Source: Bretschneidera sinensis | Lineage: Eukaryota > Streptophyta > Magnoliopsida > Brassicales > Akaniaceae | Assembly: GCA_023935145.1 (NCBI GenBank) | Contig: CM043699.1 | Span: 128,466,536 to 128,530,535, forward strand | Direction of reading: 5' to 3' | DNA: 64,000 nt | Part shown: positions 1-10,912 of the stretch, piece after piece | Position numbering within the stretch: position 1 is the stretch's first letter | Layout of the letters: each line of letters starts with the position of its first letter | The notes under the pieces: model-generated | The model's database searches: none | The model's input: the letters and a program-made list of their open reading frames with translations, nothing else | What the model was told of the DNA's origin: nothing | Program-made: the position numbers and the translations under genes

Positions 1-6
1 TAAACG

Positions 7-2200
7 ATGGATCATGAGAAAAAACAAAGCATTGAGGCTCAACCTGCAGAAAGAAGAAACATAGCAAACTTCTCCCTCTCTGTTAAACACAAATACGTGA
101 AGCTTGGTTACCATTACTTAGTCTCCAATGTTTTGTACCTCTTGTTCTTGCCTCTCTTCACCGTCATTTTAACTCGTCTTTCAACTTCCACGGTGGAAGA
201 TTTCATTCAGCTAAGTACCCACCTCAAGTTCAGCTACGTAACACTAATTCTCATATCGTTTTTCATTGTTTTCTCAGCTACCATTTATTTCATGAGTCGC
301 CCAAGAAAAATTTACTTAGTCAATTTCGCATGTTACAAGCCAAAACAAGCTCAAATGTCCACTAGAGAATACTTCATGAAGCTATCTGCTGATTCAGGGT
401 GTTTCACAGACGAAAGCATAGCTTTTCAAAAGAAGATCGTTGAGAGATCAGGGCTTGGTCAAAAGACATATGGGCCCATTGCCTTGATGAAGATTCCTCG
501 TGACCAATCAATGGCTGCGGCAAGAAAGGAGACAGAAGCGGTGATGTTTGGAGCAATCGATGAGCTGTTGGCGAAAACAGGGGTGAAGCCAAGAGATATT
601 GATATTCTTGTGGTGAATAGCAGTTTGTTCAACCCAACACCATCTCTCTCGGAGATTATTGTTAATCACTATAAGCTCAGAGGGAATATTTTGAGCTATA
701 GTCTTGGTGGTATGGGATGCAGTGCTGGACTTATTTCTATAGACCTCGCCAAACATCTTTTACAGGTTTCTTATCTTACTTTTGGCGAATTATGGAATGT
801 CTGCTATTAAATGTTTTTATACTTTGAAACATAACATTTCAATGATTTATATCCAAAACTAATGAGGTTGTGCATTTATGCACTTCCTGGTTTGAATTGC
901 ATGCAATTCTGTTCCGGGTCATCATTGAAGAAATTTTTGTGAGGCACAGGGACTGAGGCGAAGTTTGGATGATATCTAAGTAAATTTAAATAATAAATTC
1001 TTATATTGAAAGGATTTAAGTAAATTGATTTAAACTTTATTAATAATTATAAAGAAATGCATTAGGAATTTTTAGACCGTACATGTTTTGTTTAACTGTT
1101 TTTTGATACATGTTATTTTATGTGTAATTTGATAAAAAAATCTATCTTAAACATCGTGTTAAACAAAAATTTCTTCAATACTAAAGGGAAATACGTGAAT
1201 CAATGCATCTATGGAAGAAAACCACGTCATTCATGTGGTAGGATCTCTGTGCTTCTCTTCCTTGAATACACTTAAACTAACATCAAAATATTAAATGTCA
1301 ATGAAGGTCTAAGAAAGTACTCAACCCTACGTCTCTTAATTGTAACAAAATATTGGGTTTTTTCATGAAATTACTTAACCCTACTCCACTGAAGCTATCG
1401 TCTCTAAAATGTAACAGGTGCACCCCAACTCCTATGCCTTAGTGGTGAGCACAGAGAACATAACTTACAACGGGTACTATGGCAACGACCGCTCAATGCT
1501 TGTAACAAATTGCCTGTTTCGCGTAGGTGGGGCTGCAGTTCTCCTATCCAACCGATCATCTGATCGTCGTCGTTCAAAATATCAACTTGTACATACCATT
1601 CGTACCCATAAAGGCGCAGACGACATAGCTTACAATTGTGTCCTCCAACAAGAAGATGAAACCAAAAAAATCGGCATTTCACTCTCAAAAGACCTTATGG
1701 TTGTTGCTGGTGAAGCCCTTAAGACAAATATCACCACTCTTGGCCCATTAGTTCTTCCTGTCTCCGAGCAACTCTTATTTTTCGTGACTTTGGTGGCGAG
1801 AAAATTCCTTAAAATGAAGATAAAACCATATATTCCTGATTTCAAGTTAGCTTTCGAGCATTTCTGCATTCACGCGGGAGGCAGAGCAGTGTTGGATGAG
1901 ATAGAGAAGAACTTGAAGCTAACTGAATGGCATATGGAGCCTTCAAGGATGACTCTCAACAGGTTTGGTAACACTTCTAGTAGCTCTTTGTGGTATGAAT
2001 TGGCTTACAGTGAGGCAAAGGGGAGAATCAGGAAAGGTGATCGAACATGGCAAATTGCTTTCGGGTCAGGATTCAAGTGTAATAGCTCCGTGTGGCGCGC
2101 GTTGAGGACTATCAATCCTACAAAGGAGAAGAATCCTTGGATGGATGAAATTGATGAGTTTCCTGTGCACGTTCCTAAATTGGCTTCCATTGCTTCTTAA
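7..2200 (+). CDS. 3-ketoacyl-CoA synthase (KCS11-like), two exons
   Basis: Predicted condensing enzyme of very-long-chain fatty-acid elongation, joining malonyl-CoA to a long-chain acyl-CoA in the ER membrane. Exon 1 is 7-765 and exon 2 is 1418-2200. The intron has GT at 766-767 and AG at 1416-1417, phase 0. Together they encode 513 residues, the usual length for this family. Two hydrophobic segments (about residues 36-56 and 76-97) fit the family's N-terminal membrane anchors. The FAE1/CUT1-type synthase domain follows. Catalytic Cys238 lies in GGMGCSAG, His405 in [12 protein letters not shown] and Asn438 in [13 protein letters not shown]; the His-Asn spacing of 33 is normal. The C-terminal [13 protein letters not shown] block is present. 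The start ATG at 7 gives a typical N-terminus, but only six bases upstream are in view, so no promoter can be read. One oddity is Gly272, where relatives usually have Trp (ENITxNWYFGNDRS). I see no stop or frameshift, so the gene looks functional. Confidence 0.95.
766..1417 (+). other. KCS intron 1 (652 bp)
   Basis: GT-AG intron between codon 253 (CAG, Gln) and codon 254 (GTG, Val). Reading through from exon 1 hits a stop at 808-810. The KCS motif [10 protein letters not shown] rejoins exactly when 766-1417 is removed. The intron is AT-rich and I see no other gene in it. Confidence 0.93.
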
Positions 2201-3153
2201 TTAACTAATCCTTTCTTTTTCATAAGCGACAAGCAGCGTATATGTTTCTATGTGCACCACGAATGTTGTTTTGATTGAACTTTTCCTCTGTACTCCTTAT
2301 TTCTTCTGTGCCGTCATTGTCAAGATTTTAATGCTACTTTTTTTTTGTCTATTACGATATTATAAAAGATGGTTATGATTTATTTTATTTTTAAATAAAA
2401 ATAAAATAATTTTTTTATATTATTTAATAATAAAATAAATTTTTATATCATGTATTCTTTTATTTATTTTACAATATATAAAATGCAAAAAACAACTCAT
2501 TAAATGCTACTCGAAAACTCAAGGGAACTAGCATTCCAGTGACTGTGAGGACCATCAACTTACAACAACCATTAGCCAGAAAAATGTGTACAGTTTTTCT
2601 GCTTTCCTTAAATAAAATTTATTACCACTGAACTGGAAGGTGACATAGATTAAACACTATAGAGTCGATTTCATAAAAATACATAATATAATAGTTAATT
2701 TTATATTTTAATGAAAATAAAATAATTATTTTTTTTCATATTATTTATTGATAAAATGAACCATTATATACTTATATCTCGGCAGTGTACTAAACAAAAA
2801 ATTTTCCCATTCAAAAACAGGATATAAAATGCAAAAAAAACAACACGTTAAATGCAACTCGAAACCTCAAGGGAACTAGCATTCCTGTGAATGTGAGGAC
2901 CCATCAACTTACAACCACCATTAGCTGGAAAAATGTGTACAGTTTTTCTGCTATCCTTTAATAAAATTTATTACCACTGAACAAGAAGGTGACACAGATT
3001 AAATATTATATTAAAATTTTAATAAAAATTAAAAGAAAAATTTTGATGCCAAAGTTATTATCTATTTTCTTGTAATTACCAGTGGACCTTCATGTTTTCA
3101 TGGTAGTTATATAAAGTCGATTCCGTTAAATCATCACTTCTAAAACTAGGTCC
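2201..3153. other. AT-rich 3' flank of KCS, no gene seen
   Basis: No coding signal. The first AATAAA-like poly(A) context is near 2394, but in such AT-rich DNA this is weak. Most of the stretch is the tandem duplication listed separately. It ends at the aatac target-site duplicate of element A (3154-3158). Confidence 0.7.
2386..3010. repeat. Imperfect tandem duplication, unit about 346 bp
   Basis: The segment at 2476-2661 (beginning atataaaatgcaaaa) recurs at 2822-3008 with offset 346 and scattered substitutions. Both copies contain the block gtgtacagtttttctgct. The AT-rich sequence before each copy is also similar, but the offset there is nearer 316, so copy 2 has about 30 extra bases. Confidence 0.85.
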
Positions 3154-3158
3154 AATAC

Positions 3159-5117
3159 TATAATACCCGTAATCGTAAAGAGTAAATAAGTAATTTAATA
3201 AATATAATATAAAATTAAAATAATATTTTTACACGAAAAATTTAATATTGAATAAAATAATTCTTTTAAAAAAAAATGGATGTGTGAGGACGTAGTTAAA
3301 AAAAATTAGGGACGTGGATGTCCAAAAGAAAAAAAAGAAAGAAAACATTTTTTTAAAAAAAAAATTGGACATCCCCTTGACGTCCAACAAGTATAAAATA
3401 ATAATAAAAAAAAAGTCCCAAAAAAAAATGGTCGGGGACTGAAAAAAAAGAAGTGGCTGTCAAATAAAAAGGTTTACTACAGAATTTCATAGAGAATCAC
3501 GAGAAGCTATAAAAAAGTAGAAGGTAATAACATAATGTTTATTTTTGAATTTCTGACATTTATGAAATTTTTCTGAATTCAAAGTGGGAATTTTCAAAGT
3601 GTGTGGTTTATAATGAATTGAAGAATAAATTATAAATTATAAATTTAATATATATAAGATGTCATGTGTTGACGATCTACAATTGGGGAAAATTTCTGAG
3701 AGAAACGGGAAATGCAAGGAGGTGATCCACGGGTAGCTTTAAGAGCTACGTGGTGAGCTTGATTTACTTTAAGTAATCTAAATAAAAAATTTGAAATATC
3801 TAGTGGTAATATTAAAATAAATTATTAGCTTATGTTTTGGTGATAGAAAAATATTTGATTAACAGGTATGGTATAAATATTGGACACGTAGAAATTATTA
3901 TGTTAAAAGAAAAATTACTAAATGATAAGTTGATTCAATAATAATAGTGATAAATAAATTCTTGACGAGTTTTGGTTGATGTTTTTATAAGAATTTTGAG
4001 GAGATGAATTTTAGTAGATCTTGACCAATTTTGATGAATGATTTGATGTGATTTGGGATGAAATTTAGTGGATCCTAGCAAAGCTTTAATAGATAATTTG
4101 ATGTGATTTGAGATGAGAGGAATTTAGTAGAATTTTTGTTATATAAATTTGAGAATAATCAGGATAGCTAATTTATGTTGTTTTTATATTACTGTTAATA
4201 TGCATATTTCATATTATTTGTTCATATGCATATGCATTAAATAAGATAATCGAAAGAACCGGGAAGGAGCCAGTCTAATGAAATAACCATGATAGTCGGC
4301 ATATACTGGAAATAAAAGGGACACCGTGACAGCCGATATATGCTGGAAAAATTATGTGGCAACATGTCGACAGGTGGGAAGACGCTCCCATCATAATCAT
4401 TCATGCATTGCATCTGTTTTAATTATTTCTTGCATATTGAAATGCTGATGTGTGATGTATTAATTATAAATTTAATTATAGATGGTTGAGTCTCACAGAA
4501 AGAGACAGTTATGGTGATAAGATTATTGAAATGCTGAGATGTGGTGTGTTATTGTTATAGTGATAAAAACCATCTAAATGGTAGATTTTATGATGTGAAC
4601 CTTATTACGAGGTAATTATGAGATAATTGATAGTCTTGAGGTGAACCAATAAATAAAAGGAAGAGATTTGATAGAGAACGGATATTATGACAGGTGTAGT
4701 GATAGTAGAGTGCTAGTATCAAGTGTATATAAATTAATTTAAATATTAAAAGACTGTTATACAAATGAGTACTTTTAGTAAATTTAATTCAATGAGCTTG
4801 TGAAGTTCACTCCTCATTGTACAATGATTTTCAGGTAGCAGGCTTGGCAAATAGTTTGGTGTGTTAAGATTCAGAAAAAATCTTTTTCTGTAAGCCACAT
4901 ACGTGTCAACATCTTCAGACTAATGAGATAAATAAAATTAAAAATTTATTTGTAAATATTCATGCATTTTACGTTGTATAGAATGTTAAAGATCGAATGT
5001 ATGTAAAATTTCTTTTGGTGTTATTTATTTTTCTTGTTGCATATATGTGTCGTGTTGGGATTCTCAAAATGTGATGACACCGTTTCAGGGGTGGCCAACT
5101 CGAGATGGGTCGTTACA
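3159..5117 (+). repeat. 5' LTR of element A
   Basis: Starts tataatacc (canonical TG mutated to TA) and ends gggtcgttaca. Matches the 3' LTR in 9548-9709 plus 19146-21318. It lacks a block of about 194 nt present in the 3' LTR (19319-19512), at a junction near 3467. It carries one unit of the 'gagtctcacagaaagagaca' minisatellite near 4490. Confidence 0.92.
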
Positions 5118-5121
5118 ATTT

Positions 5122-5133
5122 TGGTATCAGAGC
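5122..5133 (+). other. Primer-binding site of element A (initiator tRNA-Met)
   Basis: tggtatcagagc, four bases after the LTR end, matches the complement of the plant initiator tRNA-Met 3' end, the usual primer of this lineage. Confidence 0.9.
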
Positions 5134-5203
5134 ATTAGGTTTTATGATTCTGTAGACTGCATAAAAAGTAAGAAAGTGAAAGATTAAAATAAATTATATT
5201 TTA

Positions 5204-6360
5204 ATGAACAGTCTGAGGATGACGCGTGGATACACTAGATGCTAGAGTTAGAGTTGTTGATTTAAGAGGGCATGATAAGCCCACAACATTTTGACAAGTC
5301 GAGGTTGAGTTTGAATCTGTGGTTTCTAGAAAGGAACATGCTGATAGTATGATTGATATTAGTAATATAATAAATATTAGTGAAGGTATGAGAGAATCTG
5401 AAGTTGAAGGAGATGAGCTAAGATAAGCTCTCACACATGCTCTTGAGAAAATGAATATAACAGACAAAAGAGTTGGTAGCCTATAGCATAGACTTGATGA
5501 ACATGCTAGAGTAGTACTTGAGGTTGTTGTAAATCCAGTAATGGTAAATGTTCAAAAGTGGAAAAGTGAGTTTAGGCATGAGATGCAGAGAGATTGTTAA
5601 GTTGAATGCTTTATTGTTTAAAGGATCTATGAATCCTTTTAAGCCTGAGTTTTAGGAGAAATAGGTAGAAGGAGTATTTGGTATTTTACTAATAACCGAC
5701 AGGCAGATGGTTGCTTTTGTTTCGTTTGAATTAGAAGGAAAAGTTTTAGAATGATGAGAGGATACTCTTCCCAGGGTAAGTACAAATGTTGATAGACCCT
5801 TAACCTGGAATAGGTTTGAGGAAGTTTCCCTTGATAAATATTTTCCTTAGACCTTTAGAGCCCAACAAGATAGATATTTTATTTATTTGAGGCAAATAGG
5901 TTCATTGTGGTTCAGTATGATAAGAGATTTATGACTTTGTCGAGGTTTGTACTGGAATGGTATACCCAGAGGAGAAGAAGAGTAAGAGGTTCATAAATGA
6001 ATTATGTTTTAAGATTTGATCAAAACCATCTTACATGAGGCATATAAATTATTTCTGATTAGTGAATATAACACTTCAGATTGAGAATGATGTGATGGCA
6101 ATTAGAGGTAGGAGGAATTGGAGGAAGAAGTCTAGATTTGAGGAACCCAGAGGTGGCACCAGTAGGAGTGTGCAGGGTGAGAGACCACCCAGAGGAGGCG
6201 TTCCTTGTTACAAGGAACTAAAGTACAAAGTCAGAAGCAAGTAAAATCTGTTATTTCTATACCTCCGAATGCTATTGGTAGGACCCTTAGATTTGGGAGA
6301 GAGGTTATGAGAACTAGGAGTCATGGCAAAGAAATAAAGTATGTCATTAAAGGGAAGTGG
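5204..6360 (+). pseudogene. gag relic of element A
   Basis: Broken capsid/nucleocapsid-type coding region. Fragments in shifting frames resemble the gag of elements D and F, for example MNPFKPEF, then DRQMVAFVSFELEG, then TWNRFEE. The tail (NITLQIENDV, RRNWRKKSRFEEPR) is open at 6062-6244. A tandem Trp-Trp site kept in F (57902-57907) reads TGATGA here (5752-5757). Many stops; not translatable. A canonical zinc knuckle was not seen. Confidence 0.85.
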
Positions 6361-6440
6361 TAATCTGACGAATGATTGAGAGACATAAGTTTGTCATAGA
6401 TATATTCAAATAAGATATTTATCCCATAATTTGTTATAAT

Positions 6441-6686
6441 TTGAGGTGCTTGTATATAGATAAGGTGGACATATCAATATTGGTTGATCTTTGTGCAACC
6501 CATTCTTTTGCATCCAGTATTCATATGAAGTCTATTGAAGTATGTATTAGTCTTTTGATGCAAAATATTTTTGTTGAAGTTCCCACTAGAGATAGAGTGA
6601 TAATCATAAATGTTTACAAGAGTTGTGTGATTCGTATTAGTGATAGAGAATCTGAAGCTGAATTATTATCTTTGAATATAATATAA
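6441..6686 (+). pseudogene. Protease relic of element A
   Basis: The frame at 6441-6686 reads ILVDLCATHSFASS, matching the chromovirus retropepsin active-site region whose usual form is D-x-G-A-T-H-S-F. The Gly is Cys here (DLCATHSF), so the active site is damaged. The short open frame lies between gag and RT relics, as expected for a Ty3/gypsy pol order. Confidence 0.82.
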
Positions 6687-6889
6687 TATAATTTTGAGAA
6701 TGAATTGGTTGTCGACGTATTACGCTTGGGTTGATTGTTCCAGAAAGAAGATAGTGTTCAAGATATGGACATAAGGAGTTTAATTTCAGAAAGAACATAA
6801 AATACTCTCAAACTACCTTATTTTACTCTGACTACTAATAGATGGTTGAAGAAAGGATGTGAGGAGTATTTGGTATACATAATGGATTC

Positions 6890-8250
6890 TAAAAAGGAAA
6901 ATAGGAAGTTAAAAGAAATCTTGGTAGCGAAAGATTTTCTTGATGTGTTTCATGAAGAGTTGTCCAGATTGTCTTCCAGTAAGGAGATTTAGTTTCCTAT
7001 AGATGTGATTTTAAGTTCAACATACATATCTATAGCACCCTATAGAATGACATTAGTTGAATTGACAGAGTTGAACGTACCATTTAAGAATTTTTGGATA
7101 AACCATTTATCGGACCTAATGCGTTTGAGGAGCCCCATGTGTTGTTTGTGAAGAAGGAAGATGGAACGATAAGAGTGTGTATAGACTACGGATAGTTGAA
7201 TTAAAAAAATACCTTTTTCCCAGGATAAATAAATTTTTTGAGCAGTGCAAGCAGGGAGAGTATTTTCTAAGATAAATATGAGATCAGGTTATCACCAATT
7301 AAGGATAAATGAAGGAGACGTGCCTAAGACTGTTTTTAGGATACGTTATGGTCATAAGCTTCTTGTAATGTCATTTGGATTCTAGAAACATTCATGAACT
7401 TGATGAATAGATTGTTTAAACTATATCTTAACAAGTTTATGGTGGTATTTGACTTTCTGATATAATCTAAGAAGGAAGAACAACATGTGACACATAAGAT
7501 AGTGTGTTGGAGATTTTGATGAGAGAGAAATTATACGCAAATTTATTTAAGTGTGAGTGTTGATTGAATGAAATAACTTTCCTGGAACATGTAATATCAG
7601 GAAATAGTATAATGGTTGATCCACAAAAAGTAGAGGCAATGTTAAGTTGGGAAAGACCAACTAATGTGAATGGAATTAGAATTCTCTTGGGGTTAGTTGC
7701 TTATTATGGATGATTCTTTCAGAATTTTTTTATTATTATTATAATACTATTCAATAGACTGACCAAGACAGATGTGAGATTTGTTTGGTAAGGAAAATGT
7801 GAGAAAAAATTTCAATTACTAAAGGAGAAATTGACTACAGCTCTAGTATTTGTGTTATTTTTGGTGAGGAAGGATTTGTGGGGTATAGTGATGTGTCGCA
7901 TCAATGATTAGGATATGTGTAACATAGGAAAGCTATGGCGCATGATTCTAGGTAATTGAAAAATCATGAGAGAAATTACTCTACCCATAGTTTAGAGTTG
8001 GCTGCCATAGTGATTACTTTAAAGATTGAAGACAGCATCCGTATGGAGCCACTTGTGAGATATTCATGGGTTATAAGAGTTTGACATACCTACCTAGAGA
8101 GAGTTGAATTTGAGGCAAAGATGGCGGATGGAGTGGTTTGTGACTATGATTTTACAATTCACTATCATCTAGAAAATGCGAAGGTGATAGCTGATGCATT
8201 GAGTAGAAAGTCTACAAGAAGGTTAACTACTATGGGGAGTCCTGATGTGA
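6890..8250 (+). pseudogene. RT and RNase H relic of element A
   Basis: Discontinuous frames show RT blocks: EEPHVLFVKKEDGTIRVCIDY near 7127-7189, then [16 protein letters not shown] sequence near 7324, and a position for the catalytic YVDD box that now reads VVFDFLI (about 7440-7462), so the aspartate pair is lost. RNase H blocks follow, including the open frame 8121-8375 with YDFTIHYHLENAKVIADALSRK near its start (the DALSR box). Several stops and frameshifts interrupt the region. The assignment rests on order and motif similarity to F (55600-56640). Confidence 0.85.
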
Positions 8251-8375
8251 AATTGATGATAGATTTAAAAGAGATAAGAATGAAGTTGAATACCAGTGAT
8301 AGAAGATCATGGTTAACGAATATGGTTGTACAGTCATCCATAGTAAAATGCTTTAGAGATGCAAGGTATAAATGA

Positions 8376-9505
8376 AGAGATAGAAAAGATTAAGCATTGA
8401 GTGCTTACTAGAAAGCAATATAAGTTCAAAAATTTGAAATGAGGGTATTTTGGGTACTGGAACATGGATTTGTGTTCCCAAAAATGCGGAGTGGAGAAAG
8501 AAGATATTGAGAAAGGTACATGATGATGTAGATTCGATGCAACCAAGTAACAATAAGATGAATAGAGGATTGAGACAGAAATTCTGATGGTTAGGATTGA
8601 AGATGGATGTAGCGGAGATTACGAGGTTGTATGGAGTACCATAAAATATAGTGTTACATAGAGATGCTAGATTTACATCTTGATTTTGGAGAGGCTTTCA
8701 GAAAGCCATGGGTATATAGTTGCAATTTAATATAATTTTTCATGCTCAGTCAGAAAGGGTTTTTAGAGAACTAGAAGATATGTTAAGGAAAAATATGATG
8801 AATTTCTCAGTAAGTTGGGATGCTTATATGCCACCGATTGAAGTTGCTTATAATAATCAGTATCAAATTAGTATTAGGATGGTACCAATTGAGACATTGT
8901 ATGGTCGGAGGTGTAAAACTCATATATGTTGGGAAGAAATGGGAGAGAGAAATATATATGGTCCATCAATTATTTGAATTATGAGCTGAGAGGATCAAAT
9001 TGGTTAGAGAGAACCGTAAAGCAGCACAAAGTAGGTCGAATAGCTGTTAATAATAAAAAGAAGATCTCTTGAATTTCAAGTAGGTGATTGAGTGTAATTA
9101 AAAATATCTCCATGAAAAGGTATGTTAAGGATCAAAAGGAAAGAAAAGTGAGTCTAAGGTAAGTGAGATCCTATGAGGTTGTTGAGAAAGTTGGGCTAGT
9201 TGAAAATAGCCTGGTTTTGCCTCCAGTGTTGGAACATTGGCATAACGTATTTCATGTTTCACTTTTAACAAAGTGTTTACATGATGAGTATTATAATATT
9301 TCGAGCTAAGCAATAGAAATTTAGAAAGTTTGGGCTTATATATATAAGTACCAGTAAGAATTTTAGACAAAAAGATCAAGTCTTGTGTAATAAAATAATT
9401 TCATTAGTTTAAGTTATGTGGCAGAATAAGGATGTTGAAGAGATAATGTGAAAGCTTGAGACAATTATGAAGAAGTATTGTTCCTATGCGTTTTTGGAGT
9501 AAAGC
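8376..9505 (+). pseudogene. Integrase and chromodomain relic of element A
   Basis: The integrase region runs from a degenerate zinc-binding segment near 8480-8600 through the core. The open frame 8720-8977 contains the FHAQSERVFRELEDML block, where functional copies have HPQTDGQTE, followed by the WDAYMPPIEVAYNN and ETLYGRRC blocks. The last part (about 9405-9500) reads VMWQNKDVEEI then MKKYCSYAFLE in one frame, a chromodomain remnant. In this lineage the chromodomain directs insertion to heterochromatin by binding methylated histone H3; that role is from the family, not from this sequence. Broken by stops. Confidence 0.83.
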
Positions 9506-9509
9506 AAGT

Positions 9510-9547
9510 AAATTTCGGGGACGAAATTTTTGTAAGGTGGATAGAAT
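9510..9547 (+). other. Stem-loop and polypurine tract of element A
   Basis: aaatttcg-gggac-gaaattt forms an inverted repeat (AAATTTCG/CGAAATTT, 4-nt loop) followed by the purine-rich taaggtggatagaa directly before the 3' LTR. The same arrangement precedes the 3' LTR of element F on the other strand. Confidence 0.75.
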
Positions 9548-9709
9548 TTTAATACCTGTAATCGTAAAGGGTAAATAAGTAATTTGATAAATATGATATG
9601 AAATTAAAATAATATTTTTAAGCGAAAGATTTAATATTGAATAAAATAATTCTTTTGAAAAAAAAAATGGACATGTGGGGGCGTAGTTAAAAAAAAATCG
9701 GGACGTGGA
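9548..9709 (+). repeat. 3' LTR of element A, left piece
   Basis: Begins tttaatacctgtaatcg, matching the start of the 5' LTR, and stops at the gtgga target duplicate (9705-9709) of element N. Confidence 0.9.
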
Positions 9710-10912
9710 TGTTGTGAGTTTTAAATTACTCGCAAGCGCACGAATCGTTTGCAATATAGTGTATGCAAGTGCGAGGTCGAATCCACAGGGAATTGCATTG
9801 TGAAAATATGATTTTACCTAAACTAATCTTATCTTAACCTAGTTCCGAGTTTTGTATTTATAAGTTGCAAAATAAATAAAAGCTAAACTAAATTGATTTT
9901 AAAAATTAATAAAAGGACTAAGGTTTTTGAATTCACCCCGCCAAAGTTAAGCATATATCTCAACGTTCTAAAGATAGCCTATCAAAACATTCCATGAATC
10001 CAACTTAAGACAAAAAACAACAAATATCCCAATTAAACCAAAAGCATCCAATGTATCCGCTTTTAACAAATCACAAAGGAAATCCAATTTAATCGAAAAC
10101 AATTCGATGTATCCATCATATGAAACACAAGGAATATCCAACCGAACAATTTAAACACAATCAATCATAAGATTCTACTCAAATAATTGATAGAACATTT
10201 ATACTAAAAACATCAGAATTGTATAAACAAAACTGAAACTAATATGCCAAACAACGACGAGGCTTCATCTTCAACCTTAGTTAAAGATTCTAGCCACTCA
10301 TAGTTATGAAACTATAGTTCATAATAAAAGAGCTAAACATTAAACTAAAACAACTAAATAAAAAGAAATAAATAACTTTACATGGGATAAATTCCACCCG
10401 CTGATGGGCAGCACTTCCCTTCGTGGTAGCAAAGCCTTCGGGATCTACCAGAATGCTAGTAGACATCTACCAGCTAACACCAAAGTGGCCCAGGAATTGT
10501 ACACTGAATGATGAGGTCAGATGGTGTTTATGGAGGGGGAGTCACGGAGTAGCATGGGTTTTAAATTCGATGTGGGATACTGCCCGAGTGCGCTCGATCG
10601 TAGAATGATGCGATCGATTGTATGTCTTGTGCGCACGATCGCATGTGCGCTCGATCGCGTGTCTGGTGCGCTCGATCGCAGGTGCACTATACTGCAAACA
10701 TTTCGATGTGGGATTGTTGACCATGCGCTCGATCACAGCATAGTGCGATCGATCGCTATTGCTCCTGAAACTTCACATCTCCTGAAATGCTTCATTTTCT
10801 CAACAAGCCTATAAAAATACACAAAACACAAAAAAAAAAAAACATAAAATAAAGTGAAATACTACTAACTAAGAGCATAACAAATATAAGTTAAGGGTCT
10901 TAAATATACAAT
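9710..10912 (-). repeat. 3' LTR of element N (U3 edge deleted)
   Basis: Matches 17910-19128 closely over its length. It starts tgttgtgagttttaaatt on the plus strand. At its inner edge it lacks the last 17 bases present in the 5' LTR (19129-19145) and joins directly to agtcccttagca, so the U3 start and the PPT are missing. Confidence 0.9.
10589..10758 (-). repeat. Iterated tgcgctcgatcgca motif array, 3' LTR of N
   Basis: Six or so variants of tgcgctcgatcgca (sense strand tgcgatcgagcgca) at about 10589, 10609, 10630, 10645, 10667, 10724 and 10744. GC-rich in an otherwise AT-rich LTR. On the sense strand it lies upstream of a damaged TATA position (gtttatggag on plus at 10529-10538). Confidence 0.8.

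Noticed and set aside
5122..5133. tRNA-Met gene fragments at primer-binding sites
   Set aside because: Only the 12-18 bases complementary to the tRNA 3' end are present; no cloverleaf.
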